The notes under the pieces: generated by a model
Seen by the model: the letters and a program-made list of their open reading frames with translations, nothing else
Told to the model about the DNA's origin: nothing
The model's database searches: none
NCBI GenBank assembly: GCA_903813345.2
Contig: CAIIXF020000006.1
Span: forward strand, 15,690,348-15,754,347
Direction: 5' to 3'
Source of the DNA: Owenia fusiformis
Lineage: Eukaryota; Annelida; Polychaeta; Sabellida; Oweniidae
Length of the DNA: 64,000 bases
Shown: positions 1 through 12,497 of the stretch, piece by piece
Layout: every line of letters begins with the position of its first letter
Position numbering within the stretch: the first letter of the stretch is position 1
Made by a program: the position numbers and the translations under genes

Positions 1-2336
1 TATTTTTTTGAAGTCATTGCTTTTCCTTTCCATGTAGCTTTAAGTTGTAGTCATAAACAATACACAGCATACTTAAACATATAATTCATACTACTCTAAA
101 ATTAAACAGATTATCATTTCTTTTAATTAGAATCAAGTTTTAGACATCTTCTGTTTTAAGATCAGACGATGAAGTGTTACATCCAATGTTACGTCTGACT
201 CGATCCAATATTTCTGCCATTTAGCTGGTTTTGTAACGAATGTCACCTCTGTTCCTTAAATAGCTAATTTTATCTACAGCCATTTATATTGCTATTGCAT
301 CCAGCCTCTTACCACATAATGATGGCCCAGGTATGTGGGGTTTCATAAGTCCATATTAATATTACATCCTCCTCCGTGAGTTAAACATGTTTTTCATAGC
401 TGCACCTAAATCTTTCGTAATACGTGTCTTAATAAAGCAAGAACCAGTTCCATTCTGAATCGTCATTAGTCTATACATCAAGAAAAATTCCAAAACAATA
501 TTTATTTATCTATTAAAGACAGTATGGACAGTTCATTTTAACAAATACATTTACATAAAGAAAATCATAAAAGGCATAAGTTGTATAATATGTTCTTGCA
601 TAAGAAGTATGACTAACTATAACTTTAGAGATGCAATTGGAGCCCTACAAAGATGCAGTTTCCAGGGAAACAATAGAATTATCTCATTTTCTAAGCTATA
701 ATATAGCTTTTTACTACAGCTGACTACATTGTGACATTTATCCTCATATCATCATGGTAAATATGGCATATATAGAAAGAATAGGAAATAGAAAAGGGCA
801 ACTCCACAGGAGTCTGATTTTTTGAACTCTTCCCGTTTTTCTGCCATAAATAATTTACAATATGACAACTATATCGAAAAAGTTTAAAATTGATTCTGAA
901 TTAATTCCTAAAATTGTCCCAGTTGTCTTGTGTGTTTGTCGTCGCAAACTAGAGCGATTTGGACAATGATCTTTCGAATTCCACAAAGGGATAACCTCAT
1001 GCGTATCAGAATTGCCCAATTGGATTCTCGAAAAAAAAAGTAGCACCCTTGAGAAATTTACATCTTATTTCATTAATAGTAGGAGATATATAGAATGTTA
1101 TATACGAGCATGGAGGGGTTTAAAATCATCAACATTCGTAATATAATATAGTACTTGCATTCCGCTATTATATTCTTTTTACGTAAAATCATGAATTTAC
1201 TACAGGTAATAGTTGAACTAAAAATAAACAGAAAAATTATAAATTCACGACGTTTTAAAAATATACGGAAAAGTTCAGAAATTGATTTTATTGTAAAACC
1301 GTAAATTAACAACTGAATTTACGATACGGAAAAGTTCAGAATTGGACTCCTGAGTAGCAATTCCAAACGAATGAATTTTAAAACAAAACAAAAATGTTAA
1401 AACAATCTATAAAACATCAATGAAACCTAAACTTACGTGTCGATTCAAGATTTGTGTGGCTCTTTGAATTTTCAAAAACATGGAATATAATGTCAAATAG
1501 ATATAATTAAAAGATACAATCCTGCACCATAAATTCAAATAGTTCAAAATTTCTGCCATTTTCAAAGCAATGGCAAAATAGAAAAAATGTTTATTTGCAT
1601 GGAAATACAGTTAAATCTGTATATGCAAACACCTTGCTAATATGAACACCTCCCAATATGATCACCTTTTTCTTATTCTCACATTGAATCCTATGTTAAA
1701 TAAGTCTTGAAATGTAGACACTTCCCAATTTGAACAGTTAACAGTCTAATTGAAACATTAACCTGTCTAATCAGTATCATAAAAAACTGATCAAATATTT
1801 TTTATTAATCACTGATTAAGCATACCTGTTCCTGACTTCATTGCAAATTGCGTTGTAAACTAACTTGATGTCTCATACTTCTATTGAGCAATAATAAAGA
1901 ATAATTCAGAATATATAACATATGTGTAAGCCATATATATATATGTATAATGAAAATCATCTGGTGTTTCAAAGTATTGTCCTCTGTATGATAGGAGATA
2001 AGATATTGTATAGATAACATGTTTAATAACAGATATTTACTGATAAATTGAGTGTGCAACTACAACAAACACATAACTAGGGACGTAAGCCAATTTTGTT
2101 TTATAACAAATGGCATCAATTTTTCACTATTCTTTCTTATTTAACTTTCAAGGTAGTCTGACTAATCTGAACTAGCAGGTACCTTTGCATTGGTATAATA
2201 AGTGGTAGTAAATAGCATAGAGTTAAAGAGATGTTAAAGAAAGTCCTCATGAACCTAGAAAACTTCAACAAAGCCACATGTTTTTTAGATGTTTTATTTT
2301 TCTACATTTTTTCATTGAATATTTCATGATCTAATA
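1..2336. other. AT-rich intergenic, no gene seen
   Basis: No splice-consistent coding exon or strong repeat was recognised. Open frames here are short, low-complexity and rich in Ile, Leu and Tyr, as expected of AT-rich non-coding DNA. A stretch near 1609-1775 weakly resembles the Tc1/mariner-like MITE at 31340-31490, but it is too diverged to call. Confidence 0.5.
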
Positions 2337-2627
2337 GAGGGTGTCCAGGAAGAAAAGATACAAATGCCCTTATTTTAAGAGATTATATTGTCTGAGCTGA
2401 AATTGCTACAGATTGTGGAATGATATTATGAAAATATCTCTTTCTTTTTGAAGGACCGTGTTTATGCTAATCCCAAGCCAAGGGACCAAGAACAACTTAA
2501 GGTCAGCATCCAAGAAAAAATCCAGTATATTCCATCAGATACATTATCAAAGGTGATGAACAACGCAGCAGTAAGGATGCAGGCTGTCATCAGAAGACAA
2601 GCAGGTTACATTGATCATGTTGTGTAA
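2337..2627 (+). mobile_element. Tc1/mariner-like remnant, TIR end joined to transposase tail
   Basis: The segment opens after a TA dinucleotide with a GAGGGTGTCCAGGAAG end. About 110 bp of this end match the two inverted arms of the element at 61014-64000 (shared blocks include GATACAAATG and ATTGCTACAGATTGT). The end is followed directly by a transposase C-terminal fragment, so most of the transposase has been deleted. The other terminus was not found. Confidence 0.6.
2442..2627 (+). pseudogene. Transposase C-terminal fragment (IS630/Tc1/mariner type)
   Basis: About 60 codons stay open to a TAA at 2625-2627. The pattern FLKDRVYANPKPRDQEQLK, then S-I-Q-E-K-I-x-x-I-P and a closing G-Y-I-D-H-V-V, is the usual C-terminal tail of eukaryotic IS630/Tc1/mariner DDE transposases (after the last catalytic residue). 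None of the catalytic residues are present, so this cannot be active. No start codon exists; the reading simply enters from the TIR side. Confidence 0.65.
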
Positions 2628-2686
2628 ATTTCATGCATGGCAATATTTCTTGTCATGAATGTGTTATTTGCAACATCAAAATAAGT

Positions 2687-3469
2687 CAGCGCTTGCATTA
2701 GGTTAGAAAAGTGTGTCCTTTGAAAAAAAGTGTGTCCCCTATTTCTAGCCTGTTTTGAGGTATAACTTTATTTTAAAAGCATTTTTTACCAAAACACCTT
2801 GAAGTTAATTTTGTCACATGATTGTCTTTGCTTCAACACAACAATAGGTCAGTAAAACATCTTTCCAATGTTACTTTTATTCTGCACATCCTGTTTTTTG
2901 GGCGAATTTGTTTCCTTTGGAACATCGCGTACAAATGACAAACTTCATTCCGATAATAATATTGGAGTTTTCTTTTCTAACTGGCTGTAACCAATCGAGC
3001 TCTGTTTCCCATTCGGGAATGCATGTTCTAACCTTACTTGTCATATTTTCAGTTTTTGATTTCTTGCCGCGAATTTAAAACGGAAGTAAACATTAAGTAC
3101 GGACTGAATAAATGCATGTCCATTCATTCGACAATGAATACATTTCATTTCATGAATAACCTAATATTTGTTTCTGAATAGGAAAAACTGTGGCGTGTCA
3201 TGGTTTCAAATCTAAAAATAAACAAAGTCTAAAAAATTCGAAAGAATCATGATTATTGTAAATATTCAACATGTTGAGCCTTATTTACGATTCAAATAAA
3301 GGTGAGAGATCATAATTATTTGTTTTTTGTTAGGTATCATTGTAAACACATTGTAGTATTGACCTAAAAAAAGTTTGCGTCCAAAAAACAGAAATATTTT
3401 CAATTTTTGCGTCCTCCAAATTATTTTTGAGTCCTTAACATATACGGGACGTCGTTAATGCAAGCCCTG
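2687..3469. mobile_element. Non-autonomous DNA transposon, 5-bp TSD TAAGT
   Basis: The ends are CAGCGCTTGCATTAG and its partner TTAATGCAAGCCCTG, an imperfect terminal inverted repeat starting CAG and ending CTG. TAAGT lies immediately outside both ends (2682-2686 and 3470-3474). The 783-bp body has no open frame of note. CAG-starting ends suggest a hAT-related element, but the 5-bp duplication leaves the superfamily open. Confidence 0.65.
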
Positions 3470-3474
3470 TAAGT

Positions 3475-3890
3475 AATAGTATATTTTTACAATAATGATA
3501 TGTATTGTTATTGGAGAGATTACGGTAAAGATCGCTAAAATAAAGCAATGGTCTTGCAAGAATCTAAATAGGCAATGTTGACAGTGAAGATATCCCCAAC
3601 AGAGCCCCTTAAATTGAAGGAATTGTTTTTTCCTGGATTATCTTCCATATTTCTACTGGAGACTTGGATATAGTTCTAAAGTTAACTTATCTTTTTAATT
3701 TGATGATAGATCGTCATTTTTGTGTAAAAGTTGTGTCAAAGGCAAGAAATTTAAAAAGGAGCGAGAAATGTGATGTCATGCACAGAAATCATGCGCTGTT
3801 CATTCCTCGACATTTCTTGAACTTTGTGAAGCAGGGTAGGCGCTTATTAGAGATCGGGCACTAATTACGGAGAATATGGTAATCTTAATT
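3475..3890 (+). repeat. Dispersed repeat, copy of the 49625-50390 family
   Basis: This shares long blocks with 49800-50370: AATAATGATATGTAT, ACGGTAAAGATCGCTA, TTTAATTTGATGATAGATC, and the tail around GGCGCTTATTAG. It lacks the other end of the family, so it is a partial copy. A third, more diverged piece lies at 12050-12270. The small open frame inside is not a gene. Confidence 0.55.
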
Positions 3891-4269
3891 GTCAAAGATA
3901 TGGTTGTTATGGAAATGGAGGTCGGAAATATACCAGCATGTCACAATTGCAGTTCACAATTCTTTTCCAACCTCAAATGCCTTTTATCTATTCTTACTAC
4001 TATGCAGCATATTATATGCCAAAACAGAACAGGGATCATTACTGAAATATTTATTTGACATTTGTCTGAATCAACCCAATCTTGTTTTCGGGCGCCCCTA
4101 AAAGTTCTAGTCTGGACATCTAAAGGGGCTTTTTTCAGATCAGAGAATACACTGTATACAGTAGTTCATCAACATAATCATCATTATCTTATTTGGCCTT
4201 TTCATAAACTAATTCGTGAATGTAACTAACGCCTGCATGCTACCAAATTAATCTAGTATTTTATGACCA

Positions 4270-6245
4270 ACTTATTTAAATATGAATGGAATAGTGGCAA
4301 AAACATGTTTTGATAAATAGCGGCCATCTTGAAAATCTCTTCTTGAGCAGAGCTCCCTTTACTTGTCCCTAGGTATAAGCATATAAAAAAACAAATCTGT
4401 TCACTGGTATTTGAGTTATTGAAGATTATGTTTTTTACAAAAAATGGTGGCCATTTCAGCTTCTATCTTGAGGAGAGCTCCTTTATCTTAAGGCATCAGT
4501 GTATAAATTTTGAAGCAAATCAGTCTACTGGTATTTGATCATCAAAGATTATGGTTTTCTACAAAAAAATGGCAGCCATTTTGAAATTAAGTGACCTTGA
4601 AAATGTCTCCTTAAGCAGAGCTCTTTCCTTTCTAGACATAATCATTATATTTCAACCAAATATGTCAACCGGTATTTGATAAATATCAAAGATTACGCTA
4701 TTTTACGAAAAATGGCGGCCATTTTGTAATTTAGTTGCGATCTTGAAAATTCCTTATTGAGCAGAGCTCCTGTGTCCCTAGGTATCAGCATATAAAATTT
4801 TAACAAAGTCTGTCTACTGGTATTTGAGTTTTCAAACATAACGTTTTGTTACAAAAAATGTGGCCATTTTAAAATTCAGTAGCCATTAGGGATGGGACGG
4901 TTACCCGAAACTGTCCCGTTCCGCGGTATTTGGGTTCGGTATCGGAACTCGGAACACAAGGCAGCACTTTCGTAACGGGACGAGGGGCTCAAGACCAGCA
5001 TGGTTTTAGCGGTTATTCACTCCAAATGTTTCTGAATCATTGCCTGTTTTCTTCCATAAGCAGTGGTTGGTACTTTTTATTGATCTTCATGACCACTTTT
5101 CACTTTATTGAGGTTAAAAACTTAATTTTATCGAATGTTTACATCGCCATCTTGGATAATGCAGACTGATCATTTTCTCCTTAGGGTATTTCTGTGATAG
5201 ACTAAGTAATTTCAATGATAAACCTAAACAAATTGACTGATCCCTTGGCAATGTTTATCGGGAAGCACGTGGGTTAGGGGGTGAATCAAAAATGCAACAA
5301 AACAAGCCTAAGTTACCTTTGCTAGATACGTATATCAAAAGTTTCAGCGTAGCTGACATTCCTTGAGATGCTCCCTGCGCAGACACATTGCGCAGTAGGT
5401 TTATCAATGCAGGCCTCAGTGATCTGATCTATCGAGAGTTGTTACTGAGTATTTTGAATAACTCCCTCAAGAAGAGAGGTTAAATTCACTAGATCTGAAC
5501 GATCCTTTAAAGGTAGATACCCGGCACATGGAGATCCAGCTGATCGAATATTTTAAGGGGGTTACGATGATTTACTAGGTATGAAAACAAATCCACTTTC
5601 AGTTTCATATGATCAGGTAGATAGAAAGATTACCATATTCACTTTAAATAACGTCCAGTAGCGTTATCAGTCTTATTTTGAAATTCAATTTTGTCCCGTT
5701 CCGAAGTTCCGATGTTCCGAAGGCCAAAATACCGTTCCGTTCCGAAGTTTTTTGTTCCGTCCCATCCCTAGTAGCCATCTTGAAAATGTCTTCTTGAGCA
5801 AAACTCCTTTGTCCCTAGGCATCACCATATAAAATTTGAACAAAATCTGTCAACTGGTATTTGAGTTATCAAAGATTACATTCTTTTTCCAAAAATTCAG
5901 CTACCATGTTGAAAAATTCTAGCAGAGCTCTTGTGTTCGATCCTAGGCATCAGCGTATAAAATTTGAATGAAATCCGTTTACGGGTATTTGAGTAATCAA
6001 AGATTACATTCTTTTTCCAAAAATTCAGCTACCATGTTGAAAAATTCTAGCAGAGCTCCTGTGTTCCTAAGCATCAGCGTATAAAATTTGAATGAAATCC
6101 GTTTATGGGTATTTGAGTTGTCAAAGATTATGTTCTTTTACCAAAATGGCAGCCATTTTAAAATTCAGTAGCCATCTTGAAAATATCTACTTGAGCAAAG
6201 CTCCTTTGTCCCTAGGTATCAGCTTAGACAATATATTTTTGACGA
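4270..6245 (+). repeat. Degenerate tandem array with GGCGGCCATTTT cores, interrupted
   Basis: A unit of roughly 125-145 bp recurs about eight times. Each has a GAGCAGAGCTCC-type block, a GTCCCTAGGCATCAGC block, CTACTGGTATTTGAGTTATCAAAGATTA and a variant of AAAATGGCGGCCATTTTG. The array is split at 4887-5770 by a later hAT-like insertion. It is related to the arrays at 17815-18745 and 44893-45945 but more diverged. Confidence 0.6.
4887..5770. mobile_element. hAT-like MITE with perfect 8-bp TSD
   Basis: The ends are TAGGGATGGGACGG and CCGTCCCATCCCTA, a perfect 14-bp terminal inverted repeat. The flanks are identical 8-bp duplications, GTAGCCAT (4879-4886 and 5771-5778). An 8-bp duplication with a TAGGG-type end is the hAT signature. 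The 884-bp body repeats GTTCCG-rich sub-terminal motifs and has no transposase, so it is non-autonomous. It landed inside the pre-existing tandem array. Confidence 0.85.
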
Positions 6246-6784
6246 AATCTTGGGGCCTCCTGAAAATATTATCTACAAAATTAATAGGAGGTCCCTAATG
6301 GGGCCTCCTTATAATCTACCTACCCGCTATAATCAAAGGAAGGAACTGCTCACAACTTCAATCAAATTCAGCCTCAGATTCTTGGTATGAATTTCACGTA
6401 AGACACCTGGGAGCTCTACCTGAAGCAAAAGAAATGAACACAATGACTCACCGTAAATAAACATATCCAGTATCATTACTTCATATCATATTAATGAGAC
6501 ATAATGAGAAAATAAGAATGCTGCACCTTCATTCTTTGTATTAGAATAAGCTAAAACAGATTTTATATGCTATCTGCGTTACTACTATATGGCGCTACCT
6601 TAAGTAAATCAATTGCAAAATCCAATAGGAAAAGAAGATGTTGCAAAAATGGATTGGTTTGATAGATGGATGGCGGATGCCTTTAACTGAGAGCTTCAGT
6701 TATTTCCTCTTGAACTTTAAGTAATTATCAAGGTACAATAAAAAAAACTGTAATAGCAATATGTTTTAAATGTAAAAAAGTTAG

Positions 6785-7160
6785 GACTTTAATAAAGCCA
6801 GAAATGTAGATATTTGAGAAACAGATGGTACCATCTTGAAAAATGGTGGCCTTTACACATTATTTTATGATTTTGCTGTAACTTTTTAAGTAATAAACCA
6901 ATTTTGTTAATATTTGATATGTGAAAAGTCATAAGCATGTCACACTGTGACACTTTGGCTAGGAGGTGGACATTTTGAAAAATGGCCGCCATTTACATAT
7001 ATTTGTGTGTGATTTTGTTGAAATTTTATATGTGCCTACTTAGAAGTATATTACACAATCTTATGACAATTTGACCAGTGAGCAACCATTTTGCTGGTGG
7101 TCAATTTTGGCTAAAACTGATAAAGTAGTCGAAAGATTTTGTAAAAATGGCAGCCATGGC
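6785..7160 (-). repeat. Inverted copy of GCCATTTT-type repeat
   Basis: Read on the minus strand, this segment carries the same pieces as the arrays at 17815 and 44893: GGCGGCCATTTTTCAAAATG-like cores, a GACAGTGTGACATGCTTATG block and a ATATGAACAAAATCGCT-like block. About two diverged units are present. The rest of 6300-8618 shows no gene or other clear repeat. Confidence 0.5.
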
Positions 7161-8618
7161 TGTTAAATAGGATTTGCTATGCTTTGGCATTGCTGTTATC
7201 TTGTTTCTAATTTTCCTCAAACATCATTTAAAGGAAATGTACTCTGGAGGAACTTGACAAGCTTATTATGAAAATTAATCTGTTCTCTACCTCTTTTACA
7301 TATGTAACATTAATGATAATTCTTATAATTTTGTTGCCTATAAGGTTTTTCTACTTTTAACCAAAATTTATGGAGATTATGGGAAGTTTTCGTATGCATG
7401 CATGTCATGGGACCCAAGTTGGCCACCAGTCACTTATGATACCAACAATTAGCAACCATATCAGCTTCATTCAACTATATCCTGAATGGGAAGCCTTTTC
7501 AATCTCAAGTGTGATTTATATCTCATATTTGGTAATGGATGAGTTTTGCCTTTAAAGAAATATTATGGTACCAATAGTAAATAAATGTATTTTTCGATAG
7601 TCTTATGTTGTATTTAAAAGAAAAACCATGTCACAGTTTCAGATTGTCTTTATTGTGACAAGGCATATTATATACATGAACTTGAAAAAAGTCCAAAAGT
7701 GAAAAAGTGAAAAAGTAAAAAAAGTCCAAACTGTGTATTCACTCACAATGTAATGAGACAGTATCATCCATATGTCATCTTAGTAAAGTAATTTACGAGC
7801 TAAATATCTTAACTAATTATCCGTTGATTAATCAACCTTATATGAAGCAACTTTAATTATCTCCATAGTTAATATTCCTCACATGGTTGGCTCAATATAT
7901 TAAAGGGGCAGTACGAATGGAACAATATTTGAGGAACATTTATCAAAGGATGTTAAAAAGGAGCTAGAGGTATGCAAAGATCAATTGTACAATTGATTAC
8001 AACATTGTTTTTATCCAGAAACTGGTGAAGATTTATTTGTACCATTTTAGGACCAAAAGCGATTCCAGCATTTTCAGCCGAAGTATTTTTGTAATCTGTG
8101 CTCAAAAAAAATAGATATGGATATTATTGGCCAACTGTGAAAAGTACAACTTACTGTATCTACAGAATCAACATATGGTGCACTGCATCAAATCATATTG
8201 GTCAATAGAGACAAACTTCTAATCCCCTGGCTTTTTCATGGCTTGATGTTGGCATAATCTGTCATTCTATGCACTTATCTGAAAAGCATAAATTTTATAT
8301 CGTATTGTACTTGAGCAATACGAGGTAATAATAAGGATTTATGTTTTTTGAACTACACACTGAAATTCCAAGAAAATTTGATATTCTTAGATGAGTAATC
8401 ATACTTCGGAACAATTGGAAAATTGAAAATCTTGAAATATGTTTTTTTCAAATGGATCTAAAAAATCATGGTTTCTCGATTATGAATGTCTAGTTAAGGT
8501 GAATTAAATTGAATTACAAGGCATTAACATGACAAAATGTCACAACTTGTTTGAACAATATTATGAGGTCTACTGAAGCAAGTTGAAAAAATGATGTGGG
8601 TCCCCCCTACTTAGCTTC

Positions 8619-8978
8619 TAGAGTCCATTTCACTGCTTCATTTCGTCAGTAGAACGGCAAAAATAAGAAATTGGGAGACCATTGTGCAATAATATATGGA
8701 AAAGTATATTCATAATGTACATGAATGACATTTGTATATCTTGGATTGCTTCTAGTTTGGCTTATAAAGTGTGTGGCCTCCTATATTTGGATGTTTTTCT
8801 GCCATGTTATCTTCAATAAGATTAACATGACTGAAATTCTTCAAATTACAAGACGGCACAGGCTTATTGCATTCATGTACATTATTAATATACTTTTCCA
8901 TATATTATTGCACATTGGTCTCCCAATTTCTTATTTTTGCCGTTCTACTGACGAAATGAAGCAGTGAAATGGACTCTA
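8619..8978. mobile_element. MITE copy 1, long TIRs, TA flanks
   Basis: The first and last about 110 bp are inverted repeats of each other, opening GAGTCCATTTCACTGCTTCA next to TA and including GGAGACCATTGTGCAATAAT and GGAAAAGTATATTCATAATG. The element is about 360 bp, has no coding capacity, and would fold as a hairpin. A closely similar copy lies at 34973-35367 and a diverged one at 34161-34582. TA flanks point to a Tc1/mariner-type origin. Confidence 0.75.
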
Positions 8979-10567
8979 GATCCGCCACTGCCTATTACAG
9001 CCCCTTACATTACGGAGGGGGTTGGTTAAGCATTGTCTGGAGAAAAAATTATTTGTGGGTGGGGGAGGGTTCGCTTGGGTGAGGGCAGGGGAGGTTCGAA
9101 CACCCCTTACAAAAGGCTGGCTACGGGCATGGGTAGGTGCTACAAACACCAACAAAAAATAATTCAGCACAATTGGAATTTCATTGTTTTGTTTTCTATA
9201 GCTGTATGCTATTTCCGCTTTCACAATTGTGCAGTTACCTAAAAATCTACATGCGATATGTCAATTGTTTTTTTGCTAAAATAGCCAAGGCTTAAGCAAT
9301 CAATAGATCACAGTGCTACCCTATACAGATTCTAATTATACCATATGTAAATAAACCCAATCCCATCATATCTCCATATGATACAGTTTCTAATTATTAC
9401 CTAGGGTAATATGGGTATGAACTCCCTGAGTGACAAAACGACTTTATCTTATGTTACAGCGACATCGGAGCAAGAAAACACTGCCAGGCTTTCTCAACAC
9501 ATATAGGAAAGGTGAATAATTAAAATACATACATGAACATTATACTGAACTTAATTTAAAAAGTATTATCTAACAAGGCAAGAAAATATGAACAGTTCTG
9601 TTCAGAAATAATTAGGCAAGACATTATGAAAACTGAGAAGGTAGAACTGAGGTTGACTTAGGTTACACTGCTGGAAATTATTAAAACAATTGGCAGTTGT
9701 GTGTTATTTAATACTTTTAATTTAGCTCAAACATCAGTTCACAAGTTTCTACAATCTTCAACCTTACTGATTACAACATACATTATTATTGGAGGTATTA
9801 CAATATGAATTCACCAACTCTAAAGAGCAACATGAGAGAAGAGCTATTGCAGTGTTTTTTTTGTTATTTCTTATGCACCACCATTCCAAAGTTTTATTTG
9901 AGACTCCCCCACATTGGCATAGATGGGAAACTTGACAAAAAATGCCTAATATATTGTGATTGCAATATGCAATAATGTACATGTATTTCAATACCATGGT
10001 CAATATCAGGTATATAACACCAAGTGATGAATCACATATTTGGGATCGGGATTAATATCAAGATCATATTGGAATTAGCGGGATGATATCAACTCTGATA
10101 TCTATATAATCCCGCTAATTCCGATATCATTCCAGGTATATATTCGTGGGGAAATCTTTTGAAACTTCTTTTGCATAATATTAACACGGCTAAATCAACC
10201 AAGATCAAGAAGTCGAAAAGAACACCAAACCAGAGTCCCCAATCCCAATAAACATTATGTGTTTTCAAAAATCATTTTTGGCTTTTTTCAAAAGGACAAA
10301 TCTAGGACTTCACTAATCCCTAGTAAACCTTGTTAATGGGGATAATGAATCAGGTACTAGCAAGGATTCCTTCATTAGAACCTTATCTTTGTTGCTATTT
10401 CTTGTAAATTGCTTTTTTGTCATAAACCTGAGATGAACAAACATTAAAATAAGTCTTGTGTTATCGATGATGTATCACTGCCAAATCAATAGGTGAAACA
10501 GACATGGCCAGAGTGAGTGAACAATATCTTTAAAATCTAAAATAGATCAAACTAAGAAATCAACTAT
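8979..10567. other. Intergenic, one small hairpin, no gene seen
   Basis: No coding exon was recognised. CCGCCACTGCC just after the MITE resembles a transposon end without a visible partner. At 10064-10128 a short hairpin pairs GGAATTAGCGGGAT with ATCCCGCTAATTCC. Confidence 0.45.
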
Positions 10568-10905
10568 TTATGTGGTAAAGGAATAGGTGATGAATTTCAT
10601 GTCATTTTAGAATGCAAAGCTTTAAGTTATATTAGAAAAAGATACCTTCCTAAATGTTATACCACAAGACCAAACACACAGAAGTTTGAGAAATTAATGA
10701 ATTCAAACAAAAATATACTCATAAAACTTTGTAAATTTTTAATCGAGGCTGGGCAAAAAATGTTCTTACATGTATATAAATGTTATTTTAATGTTTGTAA
10801 CTGTATTAGTTAAGTTTGTCTTTTGTACTCTTATACCCTATAAGGGGTGAATTGAGAAATCAATAAATAAATAAATAAAATAAATAAATAAAAAATAATA
10901 GTAAG
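10568..10905 (+). mobile_element. LINE 3' end fragment with (AATA)n tail
   Basis: An open reading stretch ending at TAA 10811-10813 reads CGKGIGDEFHVILECKALSY and continues to an acidic-aromatic tail. The C-x(n)-G-D-E-F-H-x-x-x-x-C pattern is the C-terminal zinc-knuckle region found at the end of many LINE ORF2 proteins. It is followed by a short 3' UTR and, at 10861-10905, an AATA simple repeat, the usual 3' tail of such elements. The copy is severely 5'-truncated. Confidence 0.65.
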
Positions 10906-12497
10906 TATCTATGGCTGTGTTTTTGTATGCCTGCGCTGCAAGTCAATTGCGTAATACTCATTGGTCTTTTTCATGATATTCGTGGAGATTATCCAAGCGC
11001 ACTTACACTGCTTAGTTCTGTTGTGACAATCTTGTCACTGATGCACCACAGGAGTTTCATTGAAATTAACCAAGCATCTTTCAAAGGAATTATGTGAGTG
11101 TAGGTGTGCTTGGATGAGCTGTTTTAGTGTTTTTGTTGAAAACATAAGACCATGTAAATTGCAACACTGGGCTTGTTGTTCTTTTTCGTGATAACGAGGG
11201 AGAAATCTTATTAAAGGAACATTACTGGCCAGACCATTTCTATCCTGATATGATAGCTATTATCAAATATTACATACCTAGCGAAACATTTGTACTGAAC
11301 TCAATGGAACTGAACTTCCATATTTTGCTAAATTTGGAAAGAATATAATGGTTATAGTTACCATATTAAGAGAGAGATGGTCTAGCAAGGAATATACCTT
11401 TAAATATTACGCAACTGACTTGCACCATGGGCATACAAAACGCAGCCTATTAATATCCTCCCTTAGACCCACAATATACCAAGACCATAACTAAAATGTC
11501 ACAAGTTCACAAGGAATTAATTTCTGTGAATGTTATTAAAAAGTACAATAGAACCTGAGATGACAGAATATCTAGCTACTAAGTTCAGATAATCAGAAGA
11601 GTTTTGAAAATTGAGTATGAGTTATATGAATACTGAACCAACAACTAAGATGAGAACATTTTCTACAAGAGGAAATCTAATATCTTGGTTAATATGTTAT
11701 TATCTGGTCATATAACATATTATTTGCTGAAATGGGCTAATATTGTCACAACTTGCTTCAATTCATTCCAGTCTAATCATTTACTTGTATATAATTATGA
11801 TACTGAAGTTGAACCTTGAAAGAAATTTACTGACTCTTCACCAAGGGCCTTATAAAAATTGGTGGATTAGAAATATCATTCCTCATATTAGGCAATAGCT
11901 ACATGTATTTCGTTATAGTTAAGCTTGATTTCTGTATCTTTAGCAGAGAATCTCCTATAATTTTACTGATAGGCTATGGTTCCAGACTCATACATGTACT
12001 GCAAATATATGTGGAAAATACCTACCGGATTCTCTCTAATTAGTGCACGGGGCATTTAGAAAATTCAAAAAATACATCCTTTAGACCATTCTAATAAGCA
12101 TCCATGAAAGAAGTCAAAAATACCAAGGAATTTCATGTAAGGCAATAATCTTGAAATGAATAGCTTTTTGCAACATCCAAATGAAGTAACAGCATATAAT
12201 AATGAGATATGGATTGTTATTGGAGAGTTTACAGTATAAAAGATCAATAAAAGGAATCAAAAATCCAACTTAACATGAACAATAATGCAGAAATTCTAAT
12301 AGGAGCCTCCCGAATCAAAGAAATAGTTTTCCTCTGATTATTTTGACTAGAGGCTGTTAGATTTTGATCTATACCCTAAGTTTTGTATTATGCAGAAAAC
12401 CTGTGGAGAAGCTTTCTTGGTTAGTGTCGAACAACAAATAGTCCATAGTGAACGAAGGAAATTTTGAAGTTTGAGTTAATATTTGTTTAGTATGAGC
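10906..12497. other. Intergenic with diverged repeat piece
   Basis: No gene recognised. 12050-12270 shares blocks with 3475-3890 and 49640-49880 (CCATGAAAGAAGTCAAAAA, GGAATTTCATGTA, AACAGCAT, ATTGTTATTGGAGAG), so it is a third partial copy of that dispersed family. Confidence 0.45.
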
